Source: CAYLKS01 sp964384205 [NCBI: uncultured bacterium] (GTDB lineage: Bacteria; JAGOEH01). Taken from it: DNA of 64,000 nucleotides. The stretch is taken from contig CAYLKS010000006.1 of assembly GCA_964384205.1 (NCBI GenBank), positions 1 to 64,000 of the forward strand, in the 5' to 3' direction. Within the stretch, counting starts at the first letter, position 1, and each line of letters opens with the position of its first letter. Below are positions 28,478 through 37,343 of this stretch, one piece after another. Below the pieces are notes generated by a model. That model saw only the letters and a list, made by a program, of their open reading frames with translations, ran no database searches and was not told the DNA's origin. A program made the position numbers and the translations under genes.

Positions 28478-29617
28478 TTACCTCAAGAAATTAACTAATG
28501 TTGATTCAAAAATCAATCTACCTGAATATATTGCTGCCTGATAAATATTTCTCATTTTCTGTAATTCCATCGCTGACTTTGCTAAATCAATATCTTGAAT
28601 ATCTGATTTTAATTCTTGAATACTTAATTTATTATTCACTAATCTATCTGCTGTTAAATTAAGTCGTTGTATCCTTGTACCCGCAAGAGCAGCATTATCC
28701 ATAATCTGTTGTATACCCTTTTTTACAGGAGATATTAAAGCATTCACTTTATCCTGTTCATTATTCTCCAGTGCCTTCCTCAAGTTAATTAATGTATCAA
28801 AAATATTTATATCTTTTTCAAATGCCTCATATCCGGATATATTAATAGCAATAACAATTCCATTATCTATTTCCTGATAAAACAAATCTCTTATACCTTT
28901 TTCATTTTCATCAACTCCAACTATTTTTTCACTATCAAAATTTACATCATATGATTGATATGAAATAACATACTTGCCTTTTGTCATATTTGAACCATCT
29001 AAAATCTTTATAATGCCATTTTCATAATCCACATCATAATCTTTTCCTAAATCCATTAATTTTCCATTTATATCATACAATTTTAAATATCCCTTTTTTC
29101 TTATATCGGAATGGCTAAGCGCTATCCTCTTATTAGTTCCATCATATACAATCTCTTCATTATCAACATTAGTATAAGCATGAAAAGGCTGTTCTAAAGT
29201 TCGTGTCCCACCAAAAACATATTTATCCTGATATTTTTTTCTACTTACATCAATCAATTCCTGCAAAATCTGATCAACTTGAATAGCTAAAGATTGCCTT
29301 TCATCACTATCAAGAGTAGCATCTGCACCCCTCAAAGCCAGTTCATAAGCCTTTTTCATTAATTTTTGTGCATCCTGTAAAGCGGACTGTGTAAAATTCA
29401 AAAAAGCTTTTGCCTCACTAATATTATTTTGAAATTGTTCATTCCTCATTAATCTATCATCCAATTCCAGAACTCTTGCTGTATTAATGGGATTATCAGA
29501 AGGTCTATTTATTTTTTTACCTGTAGTATTTTTTTCTTGTATAGAAGCAATCTTCCCCATATTATTATTTAGATTAGAAATATATAAATTGTATATATAA
29601 TTATCTGTAATACGCAT
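28478..29617 (-). CDS. flgL: Flagellar hook-filament junction protein FlgL
   Basis: 379 residues. Flagellin-like N-terminal helices (MRITDNYIYNLYISNLNNNM ... TGKKINRPSDNPINTARVLELD) and C-terminal helices (DIQDIDLAKSAMELQKMRNIYQAAIYSGRLI). Together with FlgK it forms the adaptor between hook and filament; exported by the flagellar apparatus. It lies 12 bp after flgK, in the usual flgN-flgK-flgL order. Distinguished from flagellin by its place next to flgK and by the middle domain. Confidence 0.92.
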   Translation of the reverse strand: MRITDNYIYNLYISNLNNNMGKIASIQEKNTTGKKINRPSDNPINTARVLELDDRLMRNEQFQNNISEAKAFLNFTQSALQDAQKLMKKAYELALRGADATLDSDERQSLAIQVDQILQELIDVSRKKYQDKYVFGGTRTLEQPFHAYTNVDNEEIVYDGTNKRIALSHSDIRKKGYLKLYDINGKLMDLGKDYDVDYENGIIKILDGSNMTKGKYVISYQSYDVNFDSEKIVGVDENEKGIRDLFYQEIDNGIVIAINISGYEAFEKDINIFDTLINLRKALENNEQDKVNALISPVKKGIQQIMDNAALAGTRIQRLNLTADRLVNNKLSIQELKSDIQDIDLAKSAMELQKMRNIYQAAIYSGRLIFESTLVNFLR

Positions 29618-29629
29618 AAACTATCTCCT

Positions 29630-31030
29630 TTATGTTGCCATTCTATTTATTACAGTATCTAATAATTTATCTATTGTTGTTACTAATCTTGCTGCTGCTT
29701 GATATGAACTCTGATATCTTATAAGATCTGTTAATTCCCCATCTAATTGAACACCTGTTGCTGACTCCATGAAATTTTGAACCTGTTGCAATAAAATCTC
29801 ATGGTTTTTTCGATATTTATCAGATTCCTGTGCCTTCTGACCAATAGCACTAACAAACGTATCATAATATCTGCTAAAAGTCATTTGATTGTTATCCATC
29901 GTTTTTTTATCTTTTAACCTTGCAATTTCAATTGCTATTGCATTATCCCCCGGAGCACCTGTTTTAGATGGTGCAACCTTTTCTGGATTTTGCAATATAT
30001 CATAATTCAACTGAATATCTTTTGCTCCATTTATCACTGGATTAAAAAAATCTATACTCGTTTCATTAATTGATGTCCCCGTGAATCCTTGTTTATGTAA
30101 TTTATTTACTTGCTGAACTAAATTAACCGCTAATTGATTTATTTTCTTCAACTGTTCAATTAAAAAATCATCTCTAATATCCATTAATGCTTTCAATTCA
30201 CCACTTCTTAAAGTCACTTTTTTATTATTGTGAACAGGAAACAGTATTTGTATTTTATCATAATCATTTGTAGATGTTTTTCTATCCATCGCAATTTCAT
30301 AGACCTGATCATTTTCGACTATAGATAATCCAGATAATGTAACTTTAATCATACCACTACGAAATTCTTTATAAGAAATATCTGCTATCTTTGCCATTTC
30401 TTTCAAAATTTGATCTCTCTTATCTCTTAAATCATTTGCCTGCCTATTTTGAGCATATTCAATACTTGCGATTGAAACATTTAATTCTGCAATTTGTTTT
30501 GCATAACTGTTCATTTTTTTTACTTTATCTTCAACCTCATCAGCTATTCTCTGCCGCAATCCAGAAAATTCTTCATCAATATAATGAAAAGCATCCACAA
30601 GATTTTTTGATTTCTCTACAACATTTATTTTCATAGATTTCAATTCAGGATGATTCGCAAGCTCACTCCATGCATTAAAAAATTCAGTCAAAGATTTACT
30701 AAGTCCAAATTCTGACGGCTCATTCAATATTGATTCTATTTCCCCTAATAAAACATTTCTTCTATCCCATTGACTGGCATCAGAATTCTCATTTATAAAA
30801 TGTTCAAATAATAATCTATCATGTTGTCTCTTAATCTGCTTTATCATCACACCATTACCTAACTGTCCAAAAACTGTATCTGTTGGCCTTCCTGCCTCTA
30901 ACACTACATCCTGTCTACTATATCCTTCTGTATTCGCATTTGATATATTATGACTTGTGGTTGTAATTTTAGCCTGCTGAGCAAATAGTGCTCTTTTAGA
31001 TAATTCTAAATTTCCAAATAAACCACTCAT
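29630..31030 (-). CDS. flgK: Flagellar hook-associated protein FlgK
   Basis: 466 residues, on the short side for FlgK. N-terminus SGLFGNLELSKRALFAQQAKITTTSHNISNANTEGYSRQ is typical, with C-terminal DGELTDLIRYQSSYQAAARLVTTIDKLLDTVIN. First of the two hook-filament adaptor rings. The short length is explained by a small middle domain. It starts right after its chaperone FlgN-like gene. Confidence 0.95.
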   Translation of the reverse strand: MSGLFGNLELSKRALFAQQAKITTTSHNISNANTEGYSRQDVVLEAGRPTDTVFGQLGNGVMIKQIKRQHDRLLFEHFINENSDASQWDRRNVLLGEIESILNEPSEFGLSKSLTEFFNAWSELANHPELKSMKINVVEKSKNLVDAFHYIDEEFSGLRQRIADEVEDKVKKMNSYAKQIAELNVSIASIEYAQNRQANDLRDKRDQILKEMAKIADISYKEFRSGMIKVTLSGLSIVENDQVYEIAMDRKTSTNDYDKIQILFPVHNNKKVTLRSGELKALMDIRDDFLIEQLKKINQLAVNLVQQVNKLHKQGFTGTSINETSIDFFNPVINGAKDIQLNYDILQNPEKVAPSKTGAPGDNAIAIEIARLKDKKTMDNNQMTFSRYYDTFVSAIGQKAQESDKYRKNHEILLQQVQNFMESATGVQLDGELTDLIRYQSSYQAAARLVTTIDKLLDTVINRMAT

Positions 31031-31031
31031 A

Positions 31032-31520
31032 TCATATTTTCCTATTTATTATATTCAAAACATTCTCTTTGAATTCCCCATCTTTTCTATATAGTGTTTT
31101 ATCTCCATTTAATGTAAATAATCTTAATTCATCATCTATTATTTTTATAGCATTATTCAATAAAAGCTCATTTCTTTTATTGAGTTCTGCAATAGAAAAA
31201 GAAAGCATTTTCAATTTATTAGCAATTTCAATAAATTTCTTCTTTAATACTAAAGGTACAAATTTTAATATCTTATTTATATCTATATCATCATCTGGTA
31301 TATACCCTTCATCAACCATCTTTTTTAATACTTCTCTTCTATAAGATTCTATTTGAAAATTTTTCTGCAACAACTCTCTTTGTTTCTCTAATACTTCCTT
31401 TAAAGCTATAGCATTATTATCTATAATAATCGCCTGCTCCTCTATCATCACATCATTTAATTTACTTAAATAGTTAAATTCGATCTCCAAAACATTTAAT
31501 AAATCCTGCCAAAGTTTCAT
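31032..31520 (-). CDS. flgN: FlgN-family export chaperone for FlgK/FlgL
   Basis: 163 residues, almost entirely helical, with the FlgN pattern of a leading LLNVLEIEFNYLSKLNDVMIEEQ and a central KEVLEKQRELLQKN. FlgN-type proteins keep FlgK and FlgL ready for export. ATG 31520 is preferred because GGAGG lies 8 nt before it; an ATG at 31535 lacks this. Position immediately before flgK supports the call, since sequence identity in this family is always low. Confidence 0.75.
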   Translation of the reverse strand: MKLWQDLLNVLEIEFNYLSKLNDVMIEEQAIIIDNNAIALKEVLEKQRELLQKNFQIESYRREVLKKMVDEGYIPDDDIDINKILKFVPLVLKKKFIEIANKLKMLSFSIAELNKRNELLLNNAIKIIDDELRLFTLNGDKTLYRKDGEFKENVLNIINRKI

Positions 31521-31557
31521 AATAATATCCTCCATTTATTATAAATCGGCATAATCT

Positions 31558-32337
31558 TTAATTTTTAAACATATCTTTTAGTACATCAAAATATTTTTTT
31601 ACCTTATTGATATAATTCTTGGTTTCCTTAAAAGGTGGGACTCCATTATATTTTTCCACATTAGTAGGGCCAGCATTATAAGCTGCTAATATTAAATCTA
31701 TATCATCATTATATAATTCTCTAAGTTGTTTTAAATATTTTACTCCTCCATCAATATTCTCTTCAGGATCAAAAGGATTTCTTATATTCAACATTTTAGC
31801 TGTATCTGGCATTATTTGCATCAATCCCATTGCGCCTTTCGGAGAAACCGCAAAATTATCTCCCCCAGATTCCACAAGTATTACAGAACTTACAAGATTT
31901 GGATCTATCCCATATTTATTAGCTTTATCTGAAATTATCTTTAAATATTTCTGCAATTTTTTAAAGGGAGACTGCATTTTAACATTGCTTTTTATATGAA
32001 TTTTGCTAATACTTTTGCTAATGCTTTTATTAATTTTATCAGTATCTAAATTATATTTCATTGATAATTGATTATATAAAATTTTTGACAAACCTACCTC
32101 TTCAGATTGTGATGATATATCAGAAAAAGAATTTATTAATTGATCTCTAAAGATTTCCTCTCCAATTCCACCATAAAACATATTATTTTTATCAAATTTA
32201 GACATATTCTTCCATATCATACTCAAAAAAATAGATTCAAACTGTTGACAAACCTTCTGAAGTTTCTGTTTCTTTTTCTCTAAATCAACTCCACTATTTG
32301 ATGATAATTTTGCCAAATTGCCATGCAATTTTATCAT
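31558..32337 (-). CDS. flgJ: FlgJ-type rod-binding protein fused to a lytic transglycosylase (SLT) domain
   Basis: About 259 residues. The N-terminal part (about 25-100) is the FlgJ rod-binding domain (CQQFESIFLSMIWKNM ... GIGEEIFRDQLINSFS). The C-terminal part (about 130-260) is a soluble-lytic-transglycosylase domain: catalytic Glu in LVSSVILVESGG (about 157), then GAMGLMQIMPDTAKML and LAAYNAGPTNV. It cuts a hole in peptidoglycan for the growing rod. In enterobacterial FlgJ the second domain is a glucosaminidase of another fold, so this is the SLT-type arrangement. The start ATG shares a base with the flgI stop (TGATG). Confidence 0.9.
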   Translation of the reverse strand: MIKLHGNLAKLSSNSGVDLEKKKQKLQKVCQQFESIFLSMIWKNMSKFDKNNMFYGGIGEEIFRDQLINSFSDISSQSEEVGLSKILYNQLSMKYNLDTDKINKSISKSISKIHIKSNVKMQSPFKKLQKYLKIISDKANKYGIDPNLVSSVILVESGGDNFAVSPKGAMGLMQIMPDTAKMLNIRNPFDPEENIDGGVKYLKQLRELYNDDIDLILAAYNAGPTNVEKYNGVPPFKETKNYINKVKKYFDVLKDMFKN

Positions 32338-33374
32338 CACATCACCTCTAAATCTGCATTTAAGGCTCCAGCTTTTTTTAAAGCTTGAAATATAGCGATT
32401 AAATCCCGAGGAGTAGCGCCAATAGCATTCAAAGCTTTAGCTAATTCCTGAACATTAACTCTCTCAGGTAAAACGATTGTCCTTGCCTGAGTAGCTCCCC
32501 CACCCTGACCATCTCCCTGATCAACAACAATGCTTATATCATTATGTGATATAGAAACTGTAGAAATTCCTACATTTTTGCCAGATATTATTGTGCCTGT
32601 TCTCTCATTAATCACTACTTTTGCAACATCATCAGGTATAATTGTCAAATTTTCTATAATCGAAATCAATTCTATAACCTTATATTGAGAAGAATAATTG
32701 GCTGGGATTTTAATCCTGACCAATCCCGCATCTACAGGAAAAGCAATTTCATTACCAAATCGCTCATCCACAGCCTGTTTTAATCTCATAATAGTAGTAA
32801 AATCAGGCTCATTTAATGTTATATTTAAAAAATCATTATCAACTATATTTGTTTTTATCTCATTTTCCAGAATAGCTCCCTGTGGGACCATTCCTACAAG
32901 TTCAAAATTTTGCCTACTACCTCTTGGAGCTCCTGAATTCATGCCTCCAATAGAAACCGGGCCAGAAGCTGCTGCATATATAATATTATCAGGTCCTCTC
33001 AACGGTGTCATTATTAAAACTCCCCCCTCAAGGCTTGTTGCATCTCCCAAGGAAGCAACTTGCACATCAAATTTAGTTCCCTTCTTCATAAAAGGATTTA
33101 TTTTGCCTGTAACCATCACAGCTGCAACATTTTTAACTCTTGCTTTATTTGCATCAATAGCAACACCCATTCTCTGAAGCATTTTTGAAATTGACTGAAC
33201 AGTGAATATAGTTCTATTTTTATCTCCTGTACCATTCAAACCCACAACAAGCCCATAACCAACAACCTGAAGTTCCCCCACACCTTCAATATGTGCAATA
33301 TCTTTTACCCTCACCTCAGCAAATATATTCAAAATATTTACAAATATAATAAAAAATACTACTCTTCCAATCAT
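32337..33374 (-). CDS. flgI: Flagellar P-ring protein FlgI
   Basis: 345 residues. Signal peptide (MIGRVVFFIIFVNILNIFA), then the conserved VRVKDIAHIEGVGELQVVGYGLVVGLNGTGDK, and C-terminal VNVQELAKALNAIGATPRDLIAIFQALKKAGAL. Forms the P-ring around the rod in the peptidoglycan layer, which shows that this is a gram-negative-type flagellum. ATG 33374 has GGGGGA 5 nt upstream and begins the signal peptide; a frame opens 12 bp earlier. Confidence 0.97.
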   Translation of the reverse strand: MIGRVVFFIIFVNILNIFAEVRVKDIAHIEGVGELQVVGYGLVVGLNGTGDKNRTIFTVQSISKMLQRMGVAIDANKARVKNVAAVMVTGKINPFMKKGTKFDVQVASLGDATSLEGGVLIMTPLRGPDNIIYAAASGPVSIGGMNSGAPRGSRQNFELVGMVPQGAILENEIKTNIVDNDFLNITLNEPDFTTIMRLKQAVDERFGNEIAFPVDAGLVRIKIPANYSSQYKVIELISIIENLTIIPDDVAKVVINERTGTIISGKNVGISTVSISHNDISIVVDQGDGQGGGATQARTIVLPERVNVQELAKALNAIGATPRDLIAIFQALKKAGALNADLEVM

Positions 33375-33392
33375 ATCATCCCCCACATAAAA

Positions 33393-33968
33393 CTAAAAAA
33401 TCCAATTAAGTATTCTGGTTAAAATTCCAGGTTTTGCACCTTGAGTCATTGTACCTTTACCTTTATAACTTATTTCAACATTAGCCACTTTATAAGAAGG
33501 AACTGTATTATCCGCTGATATATCATCCGGCCTTACCTCTCCTGTAATTTTAATTAATTCCTCTTCACCATTTACAACGATTTTTTTCCTTCCTTCAATC
33601 TGAAAATTACCATTAGGTAATATATTTATAATCTTTGCTGACAAAGTTGTTTTAAATGAATTTCCGCGAGCAGTTCTCCCATCTCCTTTATAAGTGTTTT
33701 TCCATGCTCCATCTATTCCAAACAATGACACTGCTCTTTGCCATCCGCCTTTACCAGGACCAAAACTGGATGCCAGCTGATGTTGGGTATTAGAATTATT
33801 CGTGCTATAATTATTTGCTACTGCTTGCTCAGATACTATTATTGTTATAAGATCATTAACATCCCTTGCTTTATTATCGGAAAACATCTGATAAAGAGGC
33901 TTTGTTTTACAAAAGCCCAAATTATTAAAAACTAATAAAATCAGAATTATTATTCCAATCCTTTTCAT
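33393..33968 (-). CDS. flgH: Flagellar L-ring lipoprotein FlgH
   Basis: 191 residues. Leader MKRIGIIILILLVFNNLGFC with a Cys for lipid attachment, then SLYQMFSDNKA-like start (PLYQMFSDNKARDVNDLITIIV) and the C-terminal VRPDDISADNTVPSYKVANVEISYKGKG typical of FlgH. Forms the outer-membrane L-ring. It overlaps flgA by 4 bp and precedes flgI. Confidence 0.96.
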   Translation of the reverse strand: MKRIGIIILILLVFNNLGFCKTKPLYQMFSDNKARDVNDLITIIVSEQAVANNYSTNNSNTQHQLASSFGPGKGGWQRAVSLFGIDGAWKNTYKGDGRTARGNSFKTTLSAKIINILPNGNFQIEGRKKIVVNGEEELIKITGEVRPDDISADNTVPSYKVANVEISYKGKGTMTQGAKPGILTRILNWIF

Positions 33969-34900
33969 AATATTATCTCCCCTTTATTCTTATCTACTAT
34001 TTTAACTTGTAAAACTTTATTACTTTTAATATTTTTAGCTTTAATATACTCATTTTTATGACCATCTTCTAAAGCCTTGAGTTTACAAGTAATTTTTACA
34101 TTCCCTGTTTTTACAATTACATCTATAATATCATTTCTTTTAACTAAAACCGGCCACTTAAAATATCTATTATATAAAATATTTCCCGGCTTTAAAATTC
34201 TTGTTGTTTTGCTCCCTATTATATTACCAATATCTAAAACAATACCTTTTTCATTAACACTTGCTAAAAATAATTTCTTCTCAAAATCAGAAGTTTTTAC
34301 TACAGTGTTATTATAAATCAAATGTTTAGGAGTATAGTAATATTTATAAACTTTTAAATGCAATGGAACATTTATCCTCTCAACCACTCTCCCACCTTTA
34401 TATAACTCTAATGAAAATAAATTAAAATTATTAATTTTTATCTTTTTACTAAAAACAACAATTGAATCTGGTTTAAAAAGAAAAAATTTATTTTGAGGAT
34501 ACTTTCTAATTCTGAATTTTATTTGATTTTCAGGTAATTTTAATTTTTTAATTAAAAATTTTTTGATTTCATCTTTTATTCTAAAATTAGACAAAAAAAA
34601 CTTTGCAAATAATATATTAACCTTTTCTGGACCATAAATTTTAATATCTAAACTTGGATAAAGTCTTTCTATATAAAACTCAAGTTGAGATTTTGAAATA
34701 TAATTTCCATTTAAAATAGGTTTTACATTTAATTTTTTTACCTGAGCAGGAATATTAGTACCTGCAAATTTTCCTATATCCTGTAATTTTATATCATCTT
34801 TAACAATTGCATTATTATTCAAAAAGATCATAATATTGCCAAAACTAATATTAAAAATAACTAATAGGAGTAAAAGACATTTAAAAATAATGTCTTTCAT
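33965..34900 (-). CDS. flgA: Flagellar P-ring assembly chaperone FlgA
   Basis: 311 residues with signal peptide (CLLLLLVIFNISFG). The C-terminal half carries the SAF/FlgA region: NTVVKTSDFEKKLFLA, then IGSKTTRILKPGNILYNRYFKWPVLVKRNDIIDVIVKTGNVKIT and KVLQVKIVDKNKGEI. It helps FlgI polymerise into the P-ring in the periplasm. Identity is clear from these motifs and from its place between flgG and flgH. Confidence 0.93.
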   Translation of the reverse strand: MKDIIFKCLLLLLVIFNISFGNIMIFLNNNAIVKDDIKLQDIGKFAGTNIPAQVKKLNVKPILNGNYISKSQLEFYIERLYPSLDIKIYGPEKVNILFAKFFLSNFRIKDEIKKFLIKKLKLPENQIKFRIRKYPQNKFFLFKPDSIVVFSKKIKINNFNLFSLELYKGGRVVERINVPLHLKVYKYYYTPKHLIYNNTVVKTSDFEKKLFLASVNEKGIVLDIGNIIGSKTTRILKPGNILYNRYFKWPVLVKRNDIIDVIVKTGNVKITCKLKALEDGHKNEYIKAKNIKSNKVLQVKIVDKNKGEIIL

Positions 34901-34904
34901 TTTA

Positions 34905-35693
34905 TTATCTCCTTAAATTATTGACTGTTGACAACATCTCATCAGATACTGTTATTGCCTTTGAATTAATTTCATAAGCACGCTGAGCTGTTATCATATT
35001 AACCATTTCTTCTACAACCTGCACATTAGATTTTTCCAGATAACCTTGCAATGTCTCAGCATATCCCTCCTGTGCCGGAATGCCAAGTAAAGGATCCCCC
35101 GATGCAGCAGTCGGCACATACAAATTTCTACCAATATTCTTTAATCCTGCTGGATTTATAAACTTTGCAAGCTCAATCTGACCAATAACAGTTTCTTCAA
35201 CAGCATCCGGCGTTAAAACAGATACTGTACCATCAATTCCGATCATTATATCCGTAGCATTCTCGGGTATAGACATTTCCGGTTGCAAAATAAAACCATC
35301 TTTTGTTACCAAAGTCCCATCTCTATTAATTTGAAAAGAACCATCCCTTGTATAATAAATTGTTCCATCAGGACCCATAACCTGAAAAAATCCATCGCCA
35401 TTTAAAGCAACATCTAATTTTCTATTAGTAGGAACCACATCGCCCTGTGAAAACATCTTCGGAGTAGCTGCTACTTTTACTCCATTACCAACTTGTAATT
35501 CTGAAGGGACTTCCGCCCCTTGAATAAATGTTGTACCAGCTGCTCTTATAGTTTGATATAATAAATCCTGAAATTCTACATTATTCTTTTTAAAACCTGT
35601 TGTATTTACATTAGCCAAATTATTTGCTATTGTATCAACATTAAACTGTTGCGCAATCATCCCTGTTGCAGCTGTTCTCATTGCTTTTATCAT
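34905..35693 (-). CDS. flgG: Flagellar distal rod protein FlgG
   Basis: 262 residues from ATG 35693 (GGAGG 5 nt upstream). N-terminus MIKAMRTAATGMIAQQFNVDTIANNLANVNTTGFKK and C-terminus QGYLEKSNVQVVEEMVNMITAQRAYEINSKAI are textbook FlgG. Builds the distal rod that crosses the P- and L-rings. Follows flgF as in most species. Confidence 0.97.
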   Translation of the reverse strand: MIKAMRTAATGMIAQQFNVDTIANNLANVNTTGFKKNNVEFQDLLYQTIRAAGTTFIQGAEVPSELQVGNGVKVAATPKMFSQGDVVPTNRKLDVALNGDGFFQVMGPDGTIYYTRDGSFQINRDGTLVTKDGFILQPEMSIPENATDIMIGIDGTVSVLTPDAVEETVIGQIELAKFINPAGLKNIGRNLYVPTAASGDPLLGIPAQEGYAETLQGYLEKSNVQVVEEMVNMITAQRAYEINSKAITVSDEMLSTVNNLRR

Positions 35694-35713
35694 ATATTCC
35701 TCCAATTTTAATT

Positions 35714-36442
35714 TTATTCTAATCTACCAACACTATTTATCAATGTATCTAATGTCTCATCCTGAGCATGTATAGATTTCTGGTTACTCTCAAACTCCCT
35801 AAAACTTTCAATCATATTAACCATTTCCTCTATTGTATTAACATTAGAATCTTCCAGGTATCCCTGTAAAACTCTTGCATTAGAATCCTTTTTTACAGCC
35901 ATAGGTACTTTTTCTTTCCAAAGATTATCTCCAATCTTTGCTAATTCATAAGGCTTTTCAAAATCTACTACTTTTATTTTATCAACATAACGTCCATCAA
36001 CAAAAACTCGTCCATCCTCACCAATTGCAATATCTTTCCCAATTAAAATAATAGGACCATTTTTGCCCATCACAGGCTGATTATTATTTGTAACTAACAT
36101 ACCATCTGAATTAATTTTAAAATTACCATTTCTCGTATAAGCAGTACCACTAAATGTCTGAATTTCAAAAAAACCATCACCATTAATAGCAAGATCCAAT
36201 GGATTATCCGTCAGTCTAAAACTACCTTCTGTAAAATCTGTAAATGTCTGATCTGCCATGCTTCTTTGATCCCATCTTGGCACTTTATCTTTCTCATTAA
36301 CTAAATCTTGAAGTTTTCTCGCAAAAATGCTATCTTTTTTAAACCCAACTGTATTTGCATTCGCTAAATTATTTGCAATTATATCTTGTTTATTAGAAAG
36401 ATAATTCATTGCATAAGCATTATTATATAATCCTTTTATCAT
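35714..36442 (-). CDS. flgF: Flagellar proximal rod protein FlgF
   Basis: 242 residues. MIKGLYNNAYAMNYLSNKQDIIANNLANANTVGFKK at the start and VLQGYLEDSNVNTIEEMVNMIESFREFESNQKSI at the end. It is shorter and more divergent than FlgG and comes before it, which supports FlgF. AAGGAG lies 6 nt before the ATG. First gene of the ten-gene flagellar run and downstream of the GG-N10-GC promoter element. Confidence 0.92.
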   Translation of the reverse strand: MIKGLYNNAYAMNYLSNKQDIIANNLANANTVGFKKDSIFARKLQDLVNEKDKVPRWDQRSMADQTFTDFTEGSFRLTDNPLDLAINGDGFFEIQTFSGTAYTRNGNFKINSDGMLVTNNNQPVMGKNGPIILIGKDIAIGEDGRVFVDGRYVDKIKVVDFEKPYELAKIGDNLWKEKVPMAVKKDSNARVLQGYLEDSNVNTIEEMVNMIESFREFESNQKSIHAQDETLDTLINSVGRLE

Positions 36443-36472
36443 AAAGTTCTCCTTTTTTTACACCATAAGTAT

Positions 36473-36486
36473 GCAATTTATATGCC
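36473..36486 (-). promoter_or_regulatory. Sigma-54 (RpoN)-type promoter of the flgF operon
   Basis: Minus strand CGGCATATAAATTGCAT contains GG and GC separated by exactly 10 nt, close to the -24/-12 consensus TGGCAC-N5-TTGC. It lies 31-44 bp upstream of the flgF ATG in the gap after the dnaJ/HEAT gene. Middle flagellar genes are sigma-54-dependent in many bacteria. An enhancer-binding regulator is not in the window. Confidence 0.7.
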
Positions 36487-36569
36487 GTAAAATATAAAGA
36501 TAACTATCGTACTGATTTTCAAGGGATTATATCTAAGCAAGCCTCTATTATTTATATGTAAAAATTTGC

Positions 36570-37337
36570 CTATTTATTTTCAAAAATAGAAAATTTTTCT
36601 TTTTTAAATTTAGCAAAAAATCTATTTAATTTTTTTCTTAAAAAATTAGAATAAGACATATCATCTTCTTTTATTACAGCACTTATCCTTGGATCATTTA
36701 TTTTTTCAAAAATTAATAAAAGTTTGAACCTTTGTGCCTGCGAGGAGATCTCCCAAATTTTTTTCAAATAAGTCAATCCTTCGAAATCAAAATAATTTCT
36801 CATTAATCCTACTACAAATTTGCTTACTTCCTCATCTTTATCATTACAAGCACTCAAAAGATATAACAAATTTTTTGCATTCTTTCTCGGAAAAAGAGCT
36901 TTTGCAGCCGCCATTCTAACATATCTGTTATCTGATGAAGTTAACCTATCGATTAATTCTTTTGTTGATAAATTTCTGGAAACAATATCAATATTCATTT
37001 CATTATGAGAAAAATTCAACTTAAAATTTTTAAAAATACTATGCTTTTTATTTTTTTTAGATAATCTAAACATGCTATCATTACTACTATTATACCTATT
37101 GACAGACGGTTTTTTTTCTACCTTTTCTTCTTTAACTATATATTCTGATCTAAGAGAAAGCTCTCTCAATTTATTATAAGCTTCTTGAATCTTTTTAAAT
37201 CGCTCTACATAAATTCTATTATTAGCACAAACATCTGGATGATAAAGATGAACATACTGCCTATAAGCTTTTTTTACTAATTCAAAAGGAGCATTTTCCG
37301 GTAACTTCAGGACCTTATAATATTCAGAATAATTCAT
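36570..37337 (-). CDS. J-domain protein with HEAT-like repeats
   Basis: 255 residues. N-terminal J domain (about 3-60) with the HPD motif at 33-35 (VHLYHPDVC), which stimulates Hsp70 ATPase. A Lys/Ser-rich linker (about 70-110) leads to HEAT-like helical repeats (about 120-235; NRYVRMAAAKALF, DEEVSKFVVGLMRNYF). No zinc fingers or G/F region, so it is a specialised DnaJ-like co-chaperone rather than DnaJ proper. It begins 6 bp after dnaK and ends just before the flagellar run, so it probably directs that DnaK to a client bound by the HEAT repeats. The client is unknown; a flagellar or motor protein is a reasonable guess from context. Confidence 0.8.
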   Translation of the reverse strand: MNYSEYYKVLKLPENAPFELVKKAYRQYVHLYHPDVCANNRIYVERFKKIQEAYNKLRELSLRSEYIVKEEKVEKKPSVNRYNSSNDSMFRLSKKNKKHSIFKNFKLNFSHNEMNIDIVSRNLSTKELIDRLTSSDNRYVRMAAAKALFPRKNAKNLLYLLSACNDKDEEVSKFVVGLMRNYFDFEGLTYLKKIWEISSQAQRFKLLLIFEKINDPRISAVIKEDDMSYSNFLRKKLNRFFAKFKKEKFSIFENK

Positions 37338-37343
37338 ATAGTT

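Noticed and set aside
32698-33177. 159-codon plus-strand open frame
   Set aside because: Antisense to flgI; the minus-strand protein is a full, well-conserved family member.
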